A DNA stretch of 64,000 nt. Source: Laspinema palackyanum D2a. Lineage in GTDB: Bacteria > Cyanobacteriota > Cyanobacteriia > Cyanobacteriales > Laspinemataceae. A program made the position numbers and the translations under genes. Within the stretch, counting starts at the first letter, position 1; every line of letters begins with the position of its first letter. The notes below the pieces were generated by a model. The model ran no database searches and was not told the DNA's origin. It was given only the letters and a program-made list of their open reading frames with translations. The stretch spans positions 73,581-137,580 of the forward strand of contig JAMXFF010000003.1 of the NCBI GenBank assembly GCA_025370845.1, given 5' to 3'. This document shows positions 52,801 through 62,590 of the stretch, one piece after another.

Positions 52801-55800
52801 TTTTAATGGATTTATCCGACATTGGAAAGAACCTCTCCCAGCGGCGATCGCGGGTCTAAGGACCACGGTGCCTCTAGGGTGGGAAACTGGGGATTTAGAA
52901 TATACCTGTTATGCCACGATGCAATATAGCTGTTACTCTTTGCTGAGTGGTGAGCCTCTAGGGAAAGTCATCAAAAAGCATGAAGACTCTTTGCAAATTA
53001 TTAATAAATGCCACCAAGAGATTCAATTTTATTATACGAAAATCTGGTTGCAATTGGCATTAAATCTCCGGGGAAATGCCCGGGAATTTGAGCGCTTAAA
53101 TGGGGAAGCTTTTGATGATATCCAAGACCTGGATCTGTTAACCCAAAACAAGAGTGAGACCTCTTTATTTTGCTTCCATCTGGCCCAAGGGATGCTCAGC
53201 TATTATTTAAAAGAGGGGCAAAAAGCGGTGGAGAGTCTGACGATCGCCTCGGAATATGAAGCCGCGATCGCCTCCTTGATGCCCTTGGGTCAACTACCCT
53301 TTTATGATTCCCTGGCCCGATTAGCATTATATCCCTCTCTGGAGGGACCTGAGCAACAAGAGGTCCTGCAAGGAGTGGAACTTAATCAAAGGCGCCTGCA
53401 AGATTGGGCCCAGTCTGGACCGATGACTTATCAACATAAATATGATTTAGTCGCTGCCGAAAAAGCCCGGATTCTCGGTCAAAATTGGCAAGCGGCGGAA
53501 TTATATGAGCGGGCCATTGTTGGGGCTAGGGAGCATCATTTTATCCAGGAAGAAGCCTTAGCTTATGAGTTGGCGGGAGAGTTTTATCATCAGAGGGGGA
53601 TGAGCCAAATTGCTGAACTTTACATCCAAAAAGCCTATGCCCTCTATCAACAATGGCAAGGAGGGGCAAAAGTTCAACAATTAAGCGCCCAATATCCCCA
53701 GTGGTTGGACAAACCCCAAAAACCGAGTGAGTCCGAGAATCTGAGTGGAAATCAGTCAGAAACCATTCAGTCAACCAGCAGTAACCCAGAAGTGGTGTTG
53801 GATTTAGTCAGTGTTTTAAAATCCTCCGCAGCCCTGACTCGGGAAATAGAAATTGACAAGCTTCTTGGGGCCTTAATGAAAATTCTGATTGAAAATGCCG
53901 GGGCGCAAAAAGGCTATTTAATCGGAGAAGAAAACGGGGAATGGATGGTTCAAGCCGCCATTGATGAAAATCTGGTCACGACGCAACCGGGAATCCCCTT
54001 GAATGCCGTAGGAGAAAGAACCGGGCAGAACTTTCTCTCCGGGGCGATCGTCCGCTATGTGATTCGGACGCGGGAAACGGTGGCTTTAAACGATGCCACA
54101 TCCGAAGGACCCTTTCGAGGCGATCGCTATATTCGCGCCTTGCAGCCGAAATCCATCCTTTGTATGCCCATTTTAGACCGGATGAAACTCAGTGGGATTA
54201 TCTATTTGGAGAATAATCTCATTTCCGGCGCATTTCCCAGCGATCGCCTGGAAGTTTTAAAATTTTTATCAGTCCAGGCCGCAATCTCTTTAGAAAATGC
54301 CAAACTTTATACCTCCTTGCGCCAAAGTGAAAGCAAATTCAACCAATTTTTAGAAGCCCTCCCCATAGGAATTTCTGCCCTAGATCCCACGGGGAAATAT
54401 CATTATATGAATCAGGCGGGACAGCAATTGCTCGGACCCACCCCTGCCCCTATTTCCCTAGAAGAAGTCTCCACCGTTTATCAAGTTTATCTCGCTGGGA
54501 GCGATCGCCTTTATCCCACAGAACAACTCCCGGGCATTCGGGCGCTGCAAGGGGAAGCGGTAATGGCCGAAGATTTAGAAATTGGACGGGGAGAAAAGAG
54601 AATTCCCCTTCAGGTTTATTCCACACCGATTTTTGACGAAACCGGGCAGGTGATTTATGCCATTAATGCCTTTACCGATATCAGCGATCGCAAACAAGCC
54701 GAAAAACTCATAGCCGACTACAACCACACCTTAGAGGTGCAAGTCGCCGACCGTACCGCCGCCTTACGTCAAAGCGAAGAACAGTTTAGAAATGCCTTTG
54801 AAAGTGCCGCAGTGGGAATGTGTTTAGTCGCTCCCACTGGGCAGTTATTAGATGTTAACACGGCGGTTTGCCAGATCTTGGGATATTCTAAATCAGAATT
54901 ATTAGCCCTGAACATTCAAGATATTACCTATCCCGAAGACTGGGACAGTGACAACAGTCACTTAGAGGAATTGATGCAAGGGCAAATTTCCTATTATCAT
55001 CTGGAAAAACGCTACCAAGATAAAAGTGGAAAAATCATCTGGGGATTGTTGAGCGCTTCCCTGGTGCGCGACAGTGACAATCAGCCGCTTTATACCATCA
55101 AGCAAATCCAAAATATTACCCTGAGAAAAAACCTGGAACTCAACCTCCAGGAAAAAACCGAAGAAATCGATCGCTTCTTTACCATCGCCTTGGATTTACT
55201 CTGCATTGGTGATGTGGATGGCTACTTACGTCGAGTGAGTTTGGGCTGGGAAAAAGCCCTCGGATACACCGTCTCCGAATTAGAAGGAATGCGAATTTAT
55301 GAGTTAATCCATCCCGATGACTTCAACCGAACTGACATGGCGATGGATGAACTCGGGGATGGACAAGACGTGCTCAATTTTGTTAATCGTTATCGCCATA
55401 AAAACGGCTCTTATCGGTGGATAGAATGGCGCTCATTTCCCGTGGATCATCTCGTTTACGCAACCGCTAGAGATATCACCGAATCCCGAGAAGCGCAAGA
55501 GAAACTTCGCCACAGTGAAGCCAATTTAGCTAAAGCTCAGGAGATTGCTCATATTGGCAGTTGGGAATTTGATCCGATGAATCAAAGTACCCTCTGGTCC
55601 GACGAACTCTATCGGATTTATGGATTAGAACCCAGTCCCACCCCCCCCTCTTTAGAACCCCTTCACCCCCGGATTCATCCCGAGACTCCCTGGTTGGAAC
55701 AACGGGAAATTCAAGACAAATTGAGGGCCGGTGAACCCTGGGAACTGAACCAGCCGGTTCAGCGCCCGACTGGGGAAATTCGGGAGATAGAAGTGCGCGG

Positions 55801-58618
55801 CGAACCGGTTTTTGATGGGGAGGGAAACCTGGTCAAGTGGGTGGGCACCGTCCATGATATTACCGATCGCCAACAAATTGAAGCCAAACTCCGCCAGAGT
55901 GAGGCGGCATTGCGAGAAGCGCAACGGATCGCCCATATTGGCAGTTGGGAATTGGACCTGAAGACCGATCAACTCACGGCATCGGAGGAATGGTTCCAGA
56001 TGTTTGGGGTGGAGCCCACAGACCCGGAATCCGCCTATCAGGAGCATTTTAAGGCGATTCATCCCGAGGATCGAGTCCAACTGCAAGAGAATCTCAACCG
56101 GGCCATCTACGAGGGAAGGTCCTATCAAATGGATCTGCGGATTATGGAAGGCGATCGCATCTGCCGATACTTAGAAGCGCGAGGGGAAGCGGTTCGAGAC
56201 GAGAGGGGATCGGTGATCCATCTGCGAGGAACGGTCCTGGATATTACGGAACGCAAGCGCACAGTCCTGGCCCTGAGCGACAGTGAAGAACGATTTCGCA
56301 CCGCCTTTGACTATGCGGGGATTGGCATGGCCCTCGTCGGACTCGATGGCCGATGGTTGAAAGTTAACCGGGCCGTTTGCGAGATTCTGGGCTATTGCGA
56401 GCGTGAACTGTTAACCCTCGATTTCCAAACCATTACCCATCCCGATGATTTAGAGATGGATTTAAAGTATGTCGCCAAATTGCTGCGGGGTGAAATCGGG
56501 TCTTATCAATTAGAAAAACGTTACTTTCACAAACAGGGGTATTTTGTGTGGGGACTGCTGACGGGTTCGTTGGTTCGCACCAGTGAGGGGGAACCGTTAC
56601 ATTTTATCGCCCAAATCCAGGATGTGACGCTTCAGAAACAGGCGGAACAAATTCTGCGATCGCAGATGCAACGAGAGCAGGTGTTGAGTCAATTTGTCCA
56701 AAGTATTCGCAATTCTTTGGAGTTGACGACGATCTCATTTAGTGCGGCCCATGAAAGCGGACGGCTATTAGGGGCGGATTTGGTGAAAATCGTTCAATAT
56801 TTCCCGGAGGAGGGGTTGTGGCGCAATGTGGCGGAATATCAGCCCTTTGATACCCTCCCGAGTACCCTGGACCTGGATATTCCCGATGCCGGAAACCCCA
56901 TTACTGAGGTGATTAAGGGTTTACAACCCGTGGCTTTATCGGGGTGGGAACCGCATCCGGAGGATCCTCGGGTGGAGTTGCTGGGCCGCTTGGCCGGTCA
57001 CTGGTTGATTTTACCGTTACAAATGGGGACGGGGGTCTGGGGCGCTTTATGTTTGGCGCGGAATTTAAGTGAATCCCCTTGGGACAGTAGCCAGATGGAA
57101 TTGCTCCTGGCCATTGCCAATCAACTGGCGATCGCCCTCAACCAAGCGGAACTCTACCAACAGGTAGAAAAAGCCCGAGAAGCTGCGGATATGGCCAATG
57201 AAGCGAAAAGTGCATTTTTGGCGAATATGAGTCATGAATTGCGATCGCCTCTCAATGCCATTCTGGGCTTTGCCCAACTGCTCCTGTCCCATCCCTCTTT
57301 ATCCGAGGATGCCAAAGAAAATGTCGCAATTATTCACCGCAGTGGGGAGCATTTGCTGACGTTAATTAATGATATTTTGGATTTGGCAAAAATTGAGGCC
57401 GGACGAACTACAATTTTACCCACGGATTTTAATCTTTCTAATCTACTCGATGATTTACAATCCATGTTTAGCCTTAAGGCCCAACACAAAGGATTAGACT
57501 TGGTGATAGAACGCTCACAGGAGGTCCCGGAATCTATCCGCACCGATGAGATTAAATTACGGCAAGTGCTGATTAATCTGATCGGGAATGCGATTAAGTT
57601 TACCCAGAGGGGTCGGGTCTGCGTCACCATCCAGGGGATATCCCGGGAAGGGTTATCCAGTTTCTCACAGGGGAGTACCCTGAACCTGGTTTGTGAAGTG
57701 TCCGATACCGGACCGGGGATCGCCCTGGACGAGTTAGACCATCTGTTTCAACCCTTTGTGCAAACCAGTACGGGACTGGAAGCCCGGGAGGGAACGGGCC
57801 TGGGATTGTCAATTTCTCGCAAGTTTGTGGAGTTGATGGGCGGATCCATTCAGGTGCGATCGCAGATTGGGGAAGGGAGTACCTTTCGCTTTGAAATCCC
57901 CGTAACCGTAGCAGCTGCGAGTGAATCTAAACCGATTCCCCCGCAACGGCGCGCTTTGGCCCTAGAACCGAACCAACCCCAATACCGGATTTTAATCGCT
58001 GACGATCGCCCCGATAATCGCACCTTTGTGGTTAAATGCCTGAAGCCTCTGGGATTTGAACTGCTAGAGTGTAGCAACGGTCAGGAGACGGTTGCGCTGT
58101 GGGAAGAATGGGACCCCCATTTAATTTTTATGGATCTAAGAATGCCAGTAATGGATGGCTATGAGGCCACTCAACAGATTAAAGGGTCGATGAAAGGCCA
58201 AGGAACCGCGATCGTGGCTTTAACTGCCAGTTATCTTGAACAGGAAAATGCGGTTGGTCTCTCCTCTGGATTTGATGCTTTTATCCGTAAACCGTTTCGG
58301 GATACGGAACTGTTTGACTGCTTGACTCAACAGTTAGGGGTGCGCTTTGTGTATGAAGACCCCGGCGAATCATCGATGCCAACATTGGCCGTTCCCCCGG
58401 TCCCTTTAACCGAAAGCGATTGGCGTGACATTCCCCTAGACTGGTTGAATTCCTTTAACGTCGCCACGAAATCTGGTGATGTAGAATTAATGGTAACCCT
58501 GTTGCATGACATTCGCGATCGCCATGAATCCTTGGCCAATACCTTAACGAACTGGACCCAAAATTTTGAGTTTGAGCAAATCTTAACCTTTATCCAATCG
58601 GTCCTAGATTCACCCTAA
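49856..58618 (+). CDS. Giant Ser/Thr protein kinase - AAA - PAS/GAF - histidine kinase - receiver
   Basis: A 2920-residue hybrid of the HstK-like group. Residues 1-270 are a Ser/Thr kinase with all key motifs: HKDINPSNI (catalytic loop), IIDFGIS (DFG) and MSPEQ. An ATPase follows (about 300-600) with Walker A GYAGVGKSAL and Walker B IFLDDLQWSD. A helical repeat region (640-1310), GAF (about 1320), six PAS (about 1490-2260) and a second GAF (2270) come next. HisKA has His2460 (MSHELRSPLN), followed by HATPase and a receiver with Asp2760 (FMDLRMPVMDG). A tail of about 65 residues closes it. Neither GAF has bilin cysteines. It can in principle signal by both Ser/Thr and His-Asp phosphorylation. 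GAGG lies 5 nt upstream of the ATG. Confidence 0.95.
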   Translation: MITLSDVSLTQKLYESSNSEVYRGYLQASGQPVILKSLRNAYSVPERLGWFWREYEVTRSLNLSGIPQIYGFSNEGNSPFFLLEDFGAESLSRLKIAGQLDLRDFLKLAIDITEILSQIHDQNIIHKDINPSNIVLNPQTGQVKIIDFGISAVLSKENPIFQNANRIEGTLSYMSPEQTGRMNRCIDYRTDFYSLGVTFYHLLSGTLPFQSEDQMEWVHSHIAKPPISLQTVKPQIPATLSNLIAKLMAKNAEERYQSAYGLKADLEECLRQIETENTIKPFSLGQQDLSDRFQLPQQLYGREREIQTLLAAFERTAEGNRELILVAGYAGVGKSALVREIHKPVAAKRGNFISGKFDQYQRNIPYLGLGQAFNEFCNFILGEPEAVFAQWRSRILAALGNSGQILIELIPNLEKIIGPQPLMADLGGQEAQNRLHWVVQNFLKAVCDREHPLVIFLDDLQWSDLASLTLLEAILSDRDLQFLLIIGAYRDHEVDGTHPLMMTKAHLETEFPNLITIALDNLTGSDVADLIATTLHSPRSLVQPLADLVYAKTRGNAFFTLEFLNFLYQDGLIYLSGDRQTWNWSLAQIESLGITDNVVDLMESQLVKFNPETQTLLQLAACIGSPFDLETLSRIARSQPEAVLSHLFSALQSGFVIPINENYKLLRVLPEIDTGKIQFKFLHDRVQQAAYSLIPPAQLRDRHLEIGRLLWSSANPLALSPEDPSLELTEGLFIIVNHLNQGSELMTEESEKINLAYLNLWAGRKAKISSAYSLAAQYLNHGLSLLPSPSWQTHYGLTLQLYLEAVEAEYLTTHYPEVEARAAVVLNQARTLLERVKVYQILIQLYSGINQLQKAVDTSLMVLEMLGVSLAELVPIQWDIGELSSLPLMEDADKLAAMQILMSVWGTAIIVTPEWVPRMALTMVKLSLEYGNSPWAAFAYAYYGFNLCRAGEIERGYQLGQFALELLEQFESAESRCKVYHIFNGFIRHWKEPLPAAIAGLRTTVPLGWETGDLEYTCYATMQYSCYSLLSGEPLGKVIKKHEDSLQIINKCHQEIQFYYTKIWLQLALNLRGNAREFERLNGEAFDDIQDLDLLTQNKSETSLFCFHLAQGMLSYYLKEGQKAVESLTIASEYEAAIASLMPLGQLPFYDSLARLALYPSLEGPEQQEVLQGVELNQRRLQDWAQSGPMTYQHKYDLVAAEKARILGQNWQAAELYERAIVGAREHHFIQEEALAYELAGEFYHQRGMSQIAELYIQKAYALYQQWQGGAKVQQLSAQYPQWLDKPQKPSESENLSGNQSETIQSTSSNPEVVLDLVSVLKSSAALTREIEIDKLLGALMKILIENAGAQKGYLIGEENGEWMVQAAIDENLVTTQPGIPLNAVGERTGQNFLSGAIVRYVIRTRETVALNDATSEGPFRGDRYIRALQPKSILCMPILDRMKLSGIIYLENNLISGAFPSDRLEVLKFLSVQAAISLENAKLYTSLRQSESKFNQFLEALPIGISALDPTGKYHYMNQAGQQLLGPTPAPISLEEVSTVYQVYLAGSDRLYPTEQLPGIRALQGEAVMAEDLEIGRGEKRIPLQVYSTPIFDETGQVIYAINAFTDISDRKQAEKLIADYNHTLEVQVADRTAALRQSEEQFRNAFESAAVGMCLVAPTGQLLDVNTAVCQILGYSKSELLALNIQDITYPEDWDSDNSHLEELMQGQISYYHLEKRYQDKSGKIIWGLLSASLVRDSDNQPLYTIKQIQNITLRKNLELNLQEKTEEIDRFFTIALDLLCIGDVDGYLRRVSLGWEKALGYTVSELEGMRIYELIHPDDFNRTDMAMDELGDGQDVLNFVNRYRHKNGSYRWIEWRSFPVDHLVYATARDITESREAQEKLRHSEANLAKAQEIAHIGSWEFDPMNQSTLWSDELYRIYGLEPSPTPPSLEPLHPRIHPETPWLEQREIQDKLRAGEPWELNQPVQRPTGEIREIEVRGEPVFDGEGNLVKWVGTVHDITDRQQIEAKLRQSEAALREAQRIAHIGSWELDLKTDQLTASEEWFQMFGVEPTDPESAYQEHFKAIHPEDRVQLQENLNRAIYEGRSYQMDLRIMEGDRICRYLEARGEAVRDERGSVIHLRGTVLDITERKRTVLALSDSEERFRTAFDYAGIGMALVGLDGRWLKVNRAVCEILGYCERELLTLDFQTITHPDDLEMDLKYVAKLLRGEIGSYQLEKRYFHKQGYFVWGLLTGSLVRTSEGEPLHFIAQIQDVTLQKQAEQILRSQMQREQVLSQFVQSIRNSLELTTISFSAAHESGRLLGADLVKIVQYFPEEGLWRNVAEYQPFDTLPSTLDLDIPDAGNPITEVIKGLQPVALSGWEPHPEDPRVELLGRLAGHWLILPLQMGTGVWGALCLARNLSESPWDSSQMELLLAIANQLAIALNQAELYQQVEKAREAADMANEAKSAFLANMSHELRSPLNAILGFAQLLLSHPSLSEDAKENVAIIHRSGEHLLTLINDILDLAKIEAGRTTILPTDFNLSNLLDDLQSMFSLKAQHKGLDLVIERSQEVPESIRTDEIKLRQVLINLIGNAIKFTQRGRVCVTIQGISREGLSSFSQGSTLNLVCEVSDTGPGIALDELDHLFQPFVQTSTGLEAREGTGLGLSISRKFVELMGGSIQVRSQIGEGSTFRFEIPVTVAAASESKPIPPQRRALALEPNQPQYRILIADDRPDNRTFVVKCLKPLGFELLECSNGQETVALWEEWDPHLIFMDLRMPVMDGYEATQQIKGSMKGQGTAIVALTASYLEQENAVGLSSGFDAFIRKPFRDTELFDCLTQQLGVRFVYEDPGESSMPTLAVPPVPLTESDWRDIPLDWLNSFNVATKSGDVELMVTLLHDIRDRHESLANTLTNWTQNFEFEQILTFIQSVLDSP

Positions 58619-58840
58619 AGACCGAGAGCTAAGGATTCTTAAACCGAAAGAAGCAGTTTGGGGAGGGGTTAATGGAGATGGCATGACTCTGGCTTCTTCC
58701 ATTCGCATAGATGAGAGAGGCGATTCAGGGGATCGGCGATCGCCATAAATCCCCCCTTTGAATTCCCGAACTGCCTAGACCCCGGATTTCCCGTTTCCAT
58801 CCATTTTCCATATTCATTGCATCGGCGAGGTATTGACATA
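58619..58840. other. Gap between two hybrid kinase genes
   Basis: About 220 bp. GAGG lies before the ATG at 58841. No gene or strong hairpin is seen. It probably holds the promoter of the next kinase pair. Confidence 0.4.
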
Positions 58841-61800
58841 ATGAAAACAGAGGGAGAGCGGTCTTATAAAGGCGAGGTTTTGGTCGTTGATGACACTGTA
58901 GCTAACTTAAAACTGTTAGTGGATTTGCTGTCCGGTCATGGGTATAAAGTCCGAGCTGCACCGAATGGACTCTTAGCACTTCAGGCGGTGGAGGTCAATA
59001 TTCCCGACCTGATTTTACTGGACATTATGATGCCGGACCTGAATGGATATGAGGTTTGTAAAAGGCTCAAATCCCAAGAGGAAAGTCGCCATATTCCGAT
59101 TATTTTTATTAGTGCTTTATATGAGACCTTTGATAAGGTTAGAGGGTTCGCCGTGGGCGGGTCGGATTATATTACCAAACCGTTTCAGGAAGCGGAAGTC
59201 TTAGCCCGCATTGAGCATCAAGTGAAACTGCAAAAATTAGAGGGAGAATTAAGAGAGCGCAACTTTCAACTAAGCTGGGAAATTCAGCAACGGAATGCGG
59301 CGGAACGGGAAAAAGATAGATTAATTGTTTCCTTACAAAAAAGTCAAAGGTCTTTAGCCACGGCCCAACGAGTGGCTGGGGTGGGCAACTGGGAATTGAA
59401 TTGGTTGACCCGGCATTTAGTGCTCTCCGATGAAATGTTTCGAGTTCTGGGGATTCCACCTCAACTCAAACCCAGTTTTGCTGAAGTGTTAAAGACGATT
59501 CATCCCCATGACCGCAGCCAGTTTTCTAAAACCTTAAAGCAGGCGATCGCTACGGGGAGTTCCTATCAAATCGAGGGGCGAATCCAGCGACCGGATGGGG
59601 AAATTCTTTATATAGAGGCCAAAGGAGAAGTGATTCTCGACCTCAACGGCAAGCCGAGCCAAATCTTTGGCACGATTTTAGATATTACGACCCGCAAACA
59701 GGTCAAAATTCAGTTACAAAAACAATTAGTTCGTAGCGAACTTTTGAGGGGGATTACCGAAAAAATCCGCTCGGAATTACAGCTAGAAAAACTGCTAGAT
59801 ACTGCGGCGCAAGAAATTAGAGATGCCTTTGGGGTGAGTTGCAGTGAAATTCATACCTACCGAGAAGCCCGAAATCCCCCCTTGCAAATTGCCGCTTACG
59901 CCGTGGCGCAGGGGTGCCACGGGTGTCGGGAGTTGGAACTGCCTCTGGATGAAACTCCCTACGCCGACCAATTTAAGACCAGCGATCGCTCCGTTGCCAT
60001 CAATGACTTGCAAAGCGACCCATTATTTCAGCCGGTTTTGGCTCGATACCCAAAGTTTCAGGTCAAATCTATGCTGTTGGTGCGGACCTCTTATAAAGGA
60101 CAACCCAATGGGGCCTTGGTCTTGCATGAGTACGATCGCCCCCGGGAATGGAGCTTAGGAGAAACCGAGCTGATTGAAACCATTGCGGCTCAAGTCGGGA
60201 TTGCGATCGCCCAAGCCAATTTTCTGAAACGGGAAAAACAAGCCCGCACTAAACTCAACCAACAAAACCAGCAACTTCAACAACAAATTAATGCCCGAAT
60301 CCTCACGGAAACGGCTTTAAAAACCAGTGAAAGCAAATATCGAAACCTGGTTGAAACTTCCCAAGATTTAATTTGGACTATTGATACAAAAGGACGGCTG
60401 ACCTTTGTGAATGCGGCGGTTCGAGAGATTTATGGATATACCCCCTCCGAGGCCATTGGGCGATCGTTTACGGATTTGATTCACCCCAGTCGGTGGAGTC
60501 AGGACCAAGAATTTTTCCGCCAGATTCTCCTAGAAGAACAGGAAATTTCTCAATATGAAACGACTCATATCACCCAAGCCGGAACCCCGGTTTACATGAT
60601 GCTGAATGCGATCCCATTGCGGGATGAAGCGGGCTTTGTGATTGGCATTACCGGGACGGCGAGTAACATTACGCAGCTTAAACAGACCCAAGCCAAACTC
60701 ATCGAAACCAACCGACTGCAAAAAGCTATTCTGAATAGTGCCGAACATACGATCATTGCCACAGACCCCCAAGGCACGATTCTCACCTTCAATGCGGCGG
60801 CTGAACGATTGCTGGGCTATAAGGCGCAAGAAGTGACCGCCCAGGCGAATGTGGTCATGCTCCACACCCGGGAAGAACTTCAGGAACGCGCCGCCACCTT
60901 AACCGCTGAACTGGGGTATGCGATCGCCCCGGGATTTGATGCGATCGTTGCCAAAGCCCGTCAGGGGGTCCCGGATATCCGGGAATGGACCTACCTCCGC
61001 AAGGATCGCTCCCGCTTCCCGGTGTGGCTTTCGATTACCGCCTTACAAGATACGATGGGTCAGATTACCGGATTTCTCGGCATCGGCAGCGATATCACCG
61101 ATCGCAAACAAGCGGAAGAAGCCCTCAAACAAGCGGCGATCGCCGCCGAAATGGCTAACCATGCCAAAAGTGAATTTCTCGCCAATATGAGCCATGAATT
61201 GAGAACCCCACTCAATGCGATCCTCGGCTTTGCTCAGGTAATGGCTGGGGACCCTTCCCTCCAACCGGAACACCAACAACAAATTGAAATTATCAATCGC
61301 GCCGGTTCTCACTTACTGGAACTGATTAATGACATTTTAGAAATGTCTAAAATTGAAGCCGGGAGAACCACTTTAAAACTAGAATCGTTTGATTTGGGGC
61401 TGATGCTGCGAGATTTAGAAGATATGTTGCGGTTTAAAGCCCATGAAAAAAATTTGCTCCTCATCACCAAAGTGGCTTCGGAGGTTCCCCTGTACATCCG
61501 CGCCGATCAAGCCAAATTGCGCCAGGTGTTAATTAACATTTTGGGGAATGCGATTAAATTTACCCAAAAGGGTTCCATCACTCTGCGGGTTCACCAGCGG
61601 AATGGAGAGTGTGAATCGGGGATTCATCGGGATTCCCCTGCCTGCTTTCTTCAGTTTGAAGTCGAAGATACGGGCTCGGGAATTGCACCGGAAGACATGA
61701 ACCTGATTTTTGAAAGTTTTGGTCAAACGGAAATGGGACGCAAATCCGGCCAAGGAACGGGATTAGGTTTACCCATTAGTCGTCAATTTGTGCGAATGAT

Positions 61801-62590
61801 GGGGGGTGAAATTCAAGTCAGCAGCATTCTGGGAGTCGGCAGTACCTTTATCTTTGCGATTCAGGTTGAACCTGTGCCTGCGAGTGAAGTCCCCCCGACT
61901 CAATCCAAGGGGACGGTGATGGGGTTAGCCCCGGATCAACCGAGTAAACGCATTCTCGTCGTGGACGATATGTTAGAAAGTCGGTTGTTGCTCATCCAAC
62001 TCCTGGGTAATATCGGCTTTGAAGTGCGCGAAGCTGAAAATGGACAAGAGGCGATCGCGGCATCCTTACAGTGGCAGCCTGATTTAATTTTAATGGATAT
62101 CCGAATGCCCGTCATGGATGGCTATGAAGCCACCAAACAGATTAAAGCCATTGCCGGAAATCAGAAACCTGCTATTTTGGCCCTAACTGCCGGTGTATTT
62201 GAGGAAGATCGTTCGGCAGTATTGGCTGCCGGATGCGATGACTTTCTTCGCAAACCTTTAGAAAAAGATGAACTCTTTGAAAAAATCGGATCCCATTTGA
62301 ATGTAAATTATATTTATGACCCAGATATTTCTCCCTATCACCGCTTAAATTCAGAACGGGAAGCCGGAGAAATATCCTCGGATCAACTCAAATCTTATTT
62401 AGAAAGAATGCCCACTCAATGGATAGAAAAAATTTATGATGCTGCTGCTCAATGCAGTGATGACATGATTATAGAATTAATAGAAGAAATGCCTCCCGAT
62501 TTTGAACCGGCAGGTCGGGCATTAAGCCAATTAGCCGAAAATTTTCAATTCCATCAGATTATGCATTTAACCTATGCGGAGGATTTATGA
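58841..62590 (+). CDS. Hybrid histidine kinase: REC-PAS-GAF-PAS-PAS-HisKA-HATPase-REC
   Basis: A soluble hybrid kinase of 1249 residues from the ATG at 58841, which has GAGG 10 nt upstream; an in-frame TTG at 58817 is less likely. The N-terminal receiver has LLDIMMPDLNG. PAS (about 175), GAF (295-465), PAS (495) and PAS (625) follow. HisKA has His785 (MSHELRTPLN), then HATPase (DTGSGIAP, GTGLGLPIS) and a C-terminal receiver (LMDIRMPVMDG). A tail of about 65 residues similar to that of two other kinases here ends the protein. The GAF has no cyanobacteriochrome Cys at the usual place. The stop overlaps the next REC-kinase gene by 4 nt, forming a pair. Confidence 0.94.
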   Translation: MKTEGERSYKGEVLVVDDTVANLKLLVDLLSGHGYKVRAAPNGLLALQAVEVNIPDLILLDIMMPDLNGYEVCKRLKSQEESRHIPIIFISALYETFDKVRGFAVGGSDYITKPFQEAEVLARIEHQVKLQKLEGELRERNFQLSWEIQQRNAAEREKDRLIVSLQKSQRSLATAQRVAGVGNWELNWLTRHLVLSDEMFRVLGIPPQLKPSFAEVLKTIHPHDRSQFSKTLKQAIATGSSYQIEGRIQRPDGEILYIEAKGEVILDLNGKPSQIFGTILDITTRKQVKIQLQKQLVRSELLRGITEKIRSELQLEKLLDTAAQEIRDAFGVSCSEIHTYREARNPPLQIAAYAVAQGCHGCRELELPLDETPYADQFKTSDRSVAINDLQSDPLFQPVLARYPKFQVKSMLLVRTSYKGQPNGALVLHEYDRPREWSLGETELIETIAAQVGIAIAQANFLKREKQARTKLNQQNQQLQQQINARILTETALKTSESKYRNLVETSQDLIWTIDTKGRLTFVNAAVREIYGYTPSEAIGRSFTDLIHPSRWSQDQEFFRQILLEEQEISQYETTHITQAGTPVYMMLNAIPLRDEAGFVIGITGTASNITQLKQTQAKLIETNRLQKAILNSAEHTIIATDPQGTILTFNAAAERLLGYKAQEVTAQANVVMLHTREELQERAATLTAELGYAIAPGFDAIVAKARQGVPDIREWTYLRKDRSRFPVWLSITALQDTMGQITGFLGIGSDITDRKQAEEALKQAAIAAEMANHAKSEFLANMSHELRTPLNAILGFAQVMAGDPSLQPEHQQQIEIINRAGSHLLELINDILEMSKIEAGRTTLKLESFDLGLMLRDLEDMLRFKAHEKNLLLITKVASEVPLYIRADQAKLRQVLINILGNAIKFTQKGSITLRVHQRNGECESGIHRDSPACFLQFEVEDTGSGIAPEDMNLIFESFGQTEMGRKSGQGTGLGLPISRQFVRMMGGEIQVSSILGVGSTFIFAIQVEPVPASEVPPTQSKGTVMGLAPDQPSKRILVVDDMLESRLLLIQLLGNIGFEVREAENGQEAIAASLQWQPDLILMDIRMPVMDGYEATKQIKAIAGNQKPAILALTAGVFEEDRSAVLAAGCDDFLRKPLEKDELFEKIGSHLNVNYIYDPDISPYHRLNSEREAGEISSDQLKSYLERMPTQWIEKIYDAAAQCSDDMIIELIEEMPPDFEPAGRALSQLAENFQFHQIMHLTYAEDL

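Noticed and set aside
59820-60020. GAF of the 1249-residue kinase as a second cyanobacteriochrome because of its GCHGC stretch
   Set aside because: The cysteines lie before the usual attachment region, and the canonical CH position (near FQVKSMLLV) has no Cys.
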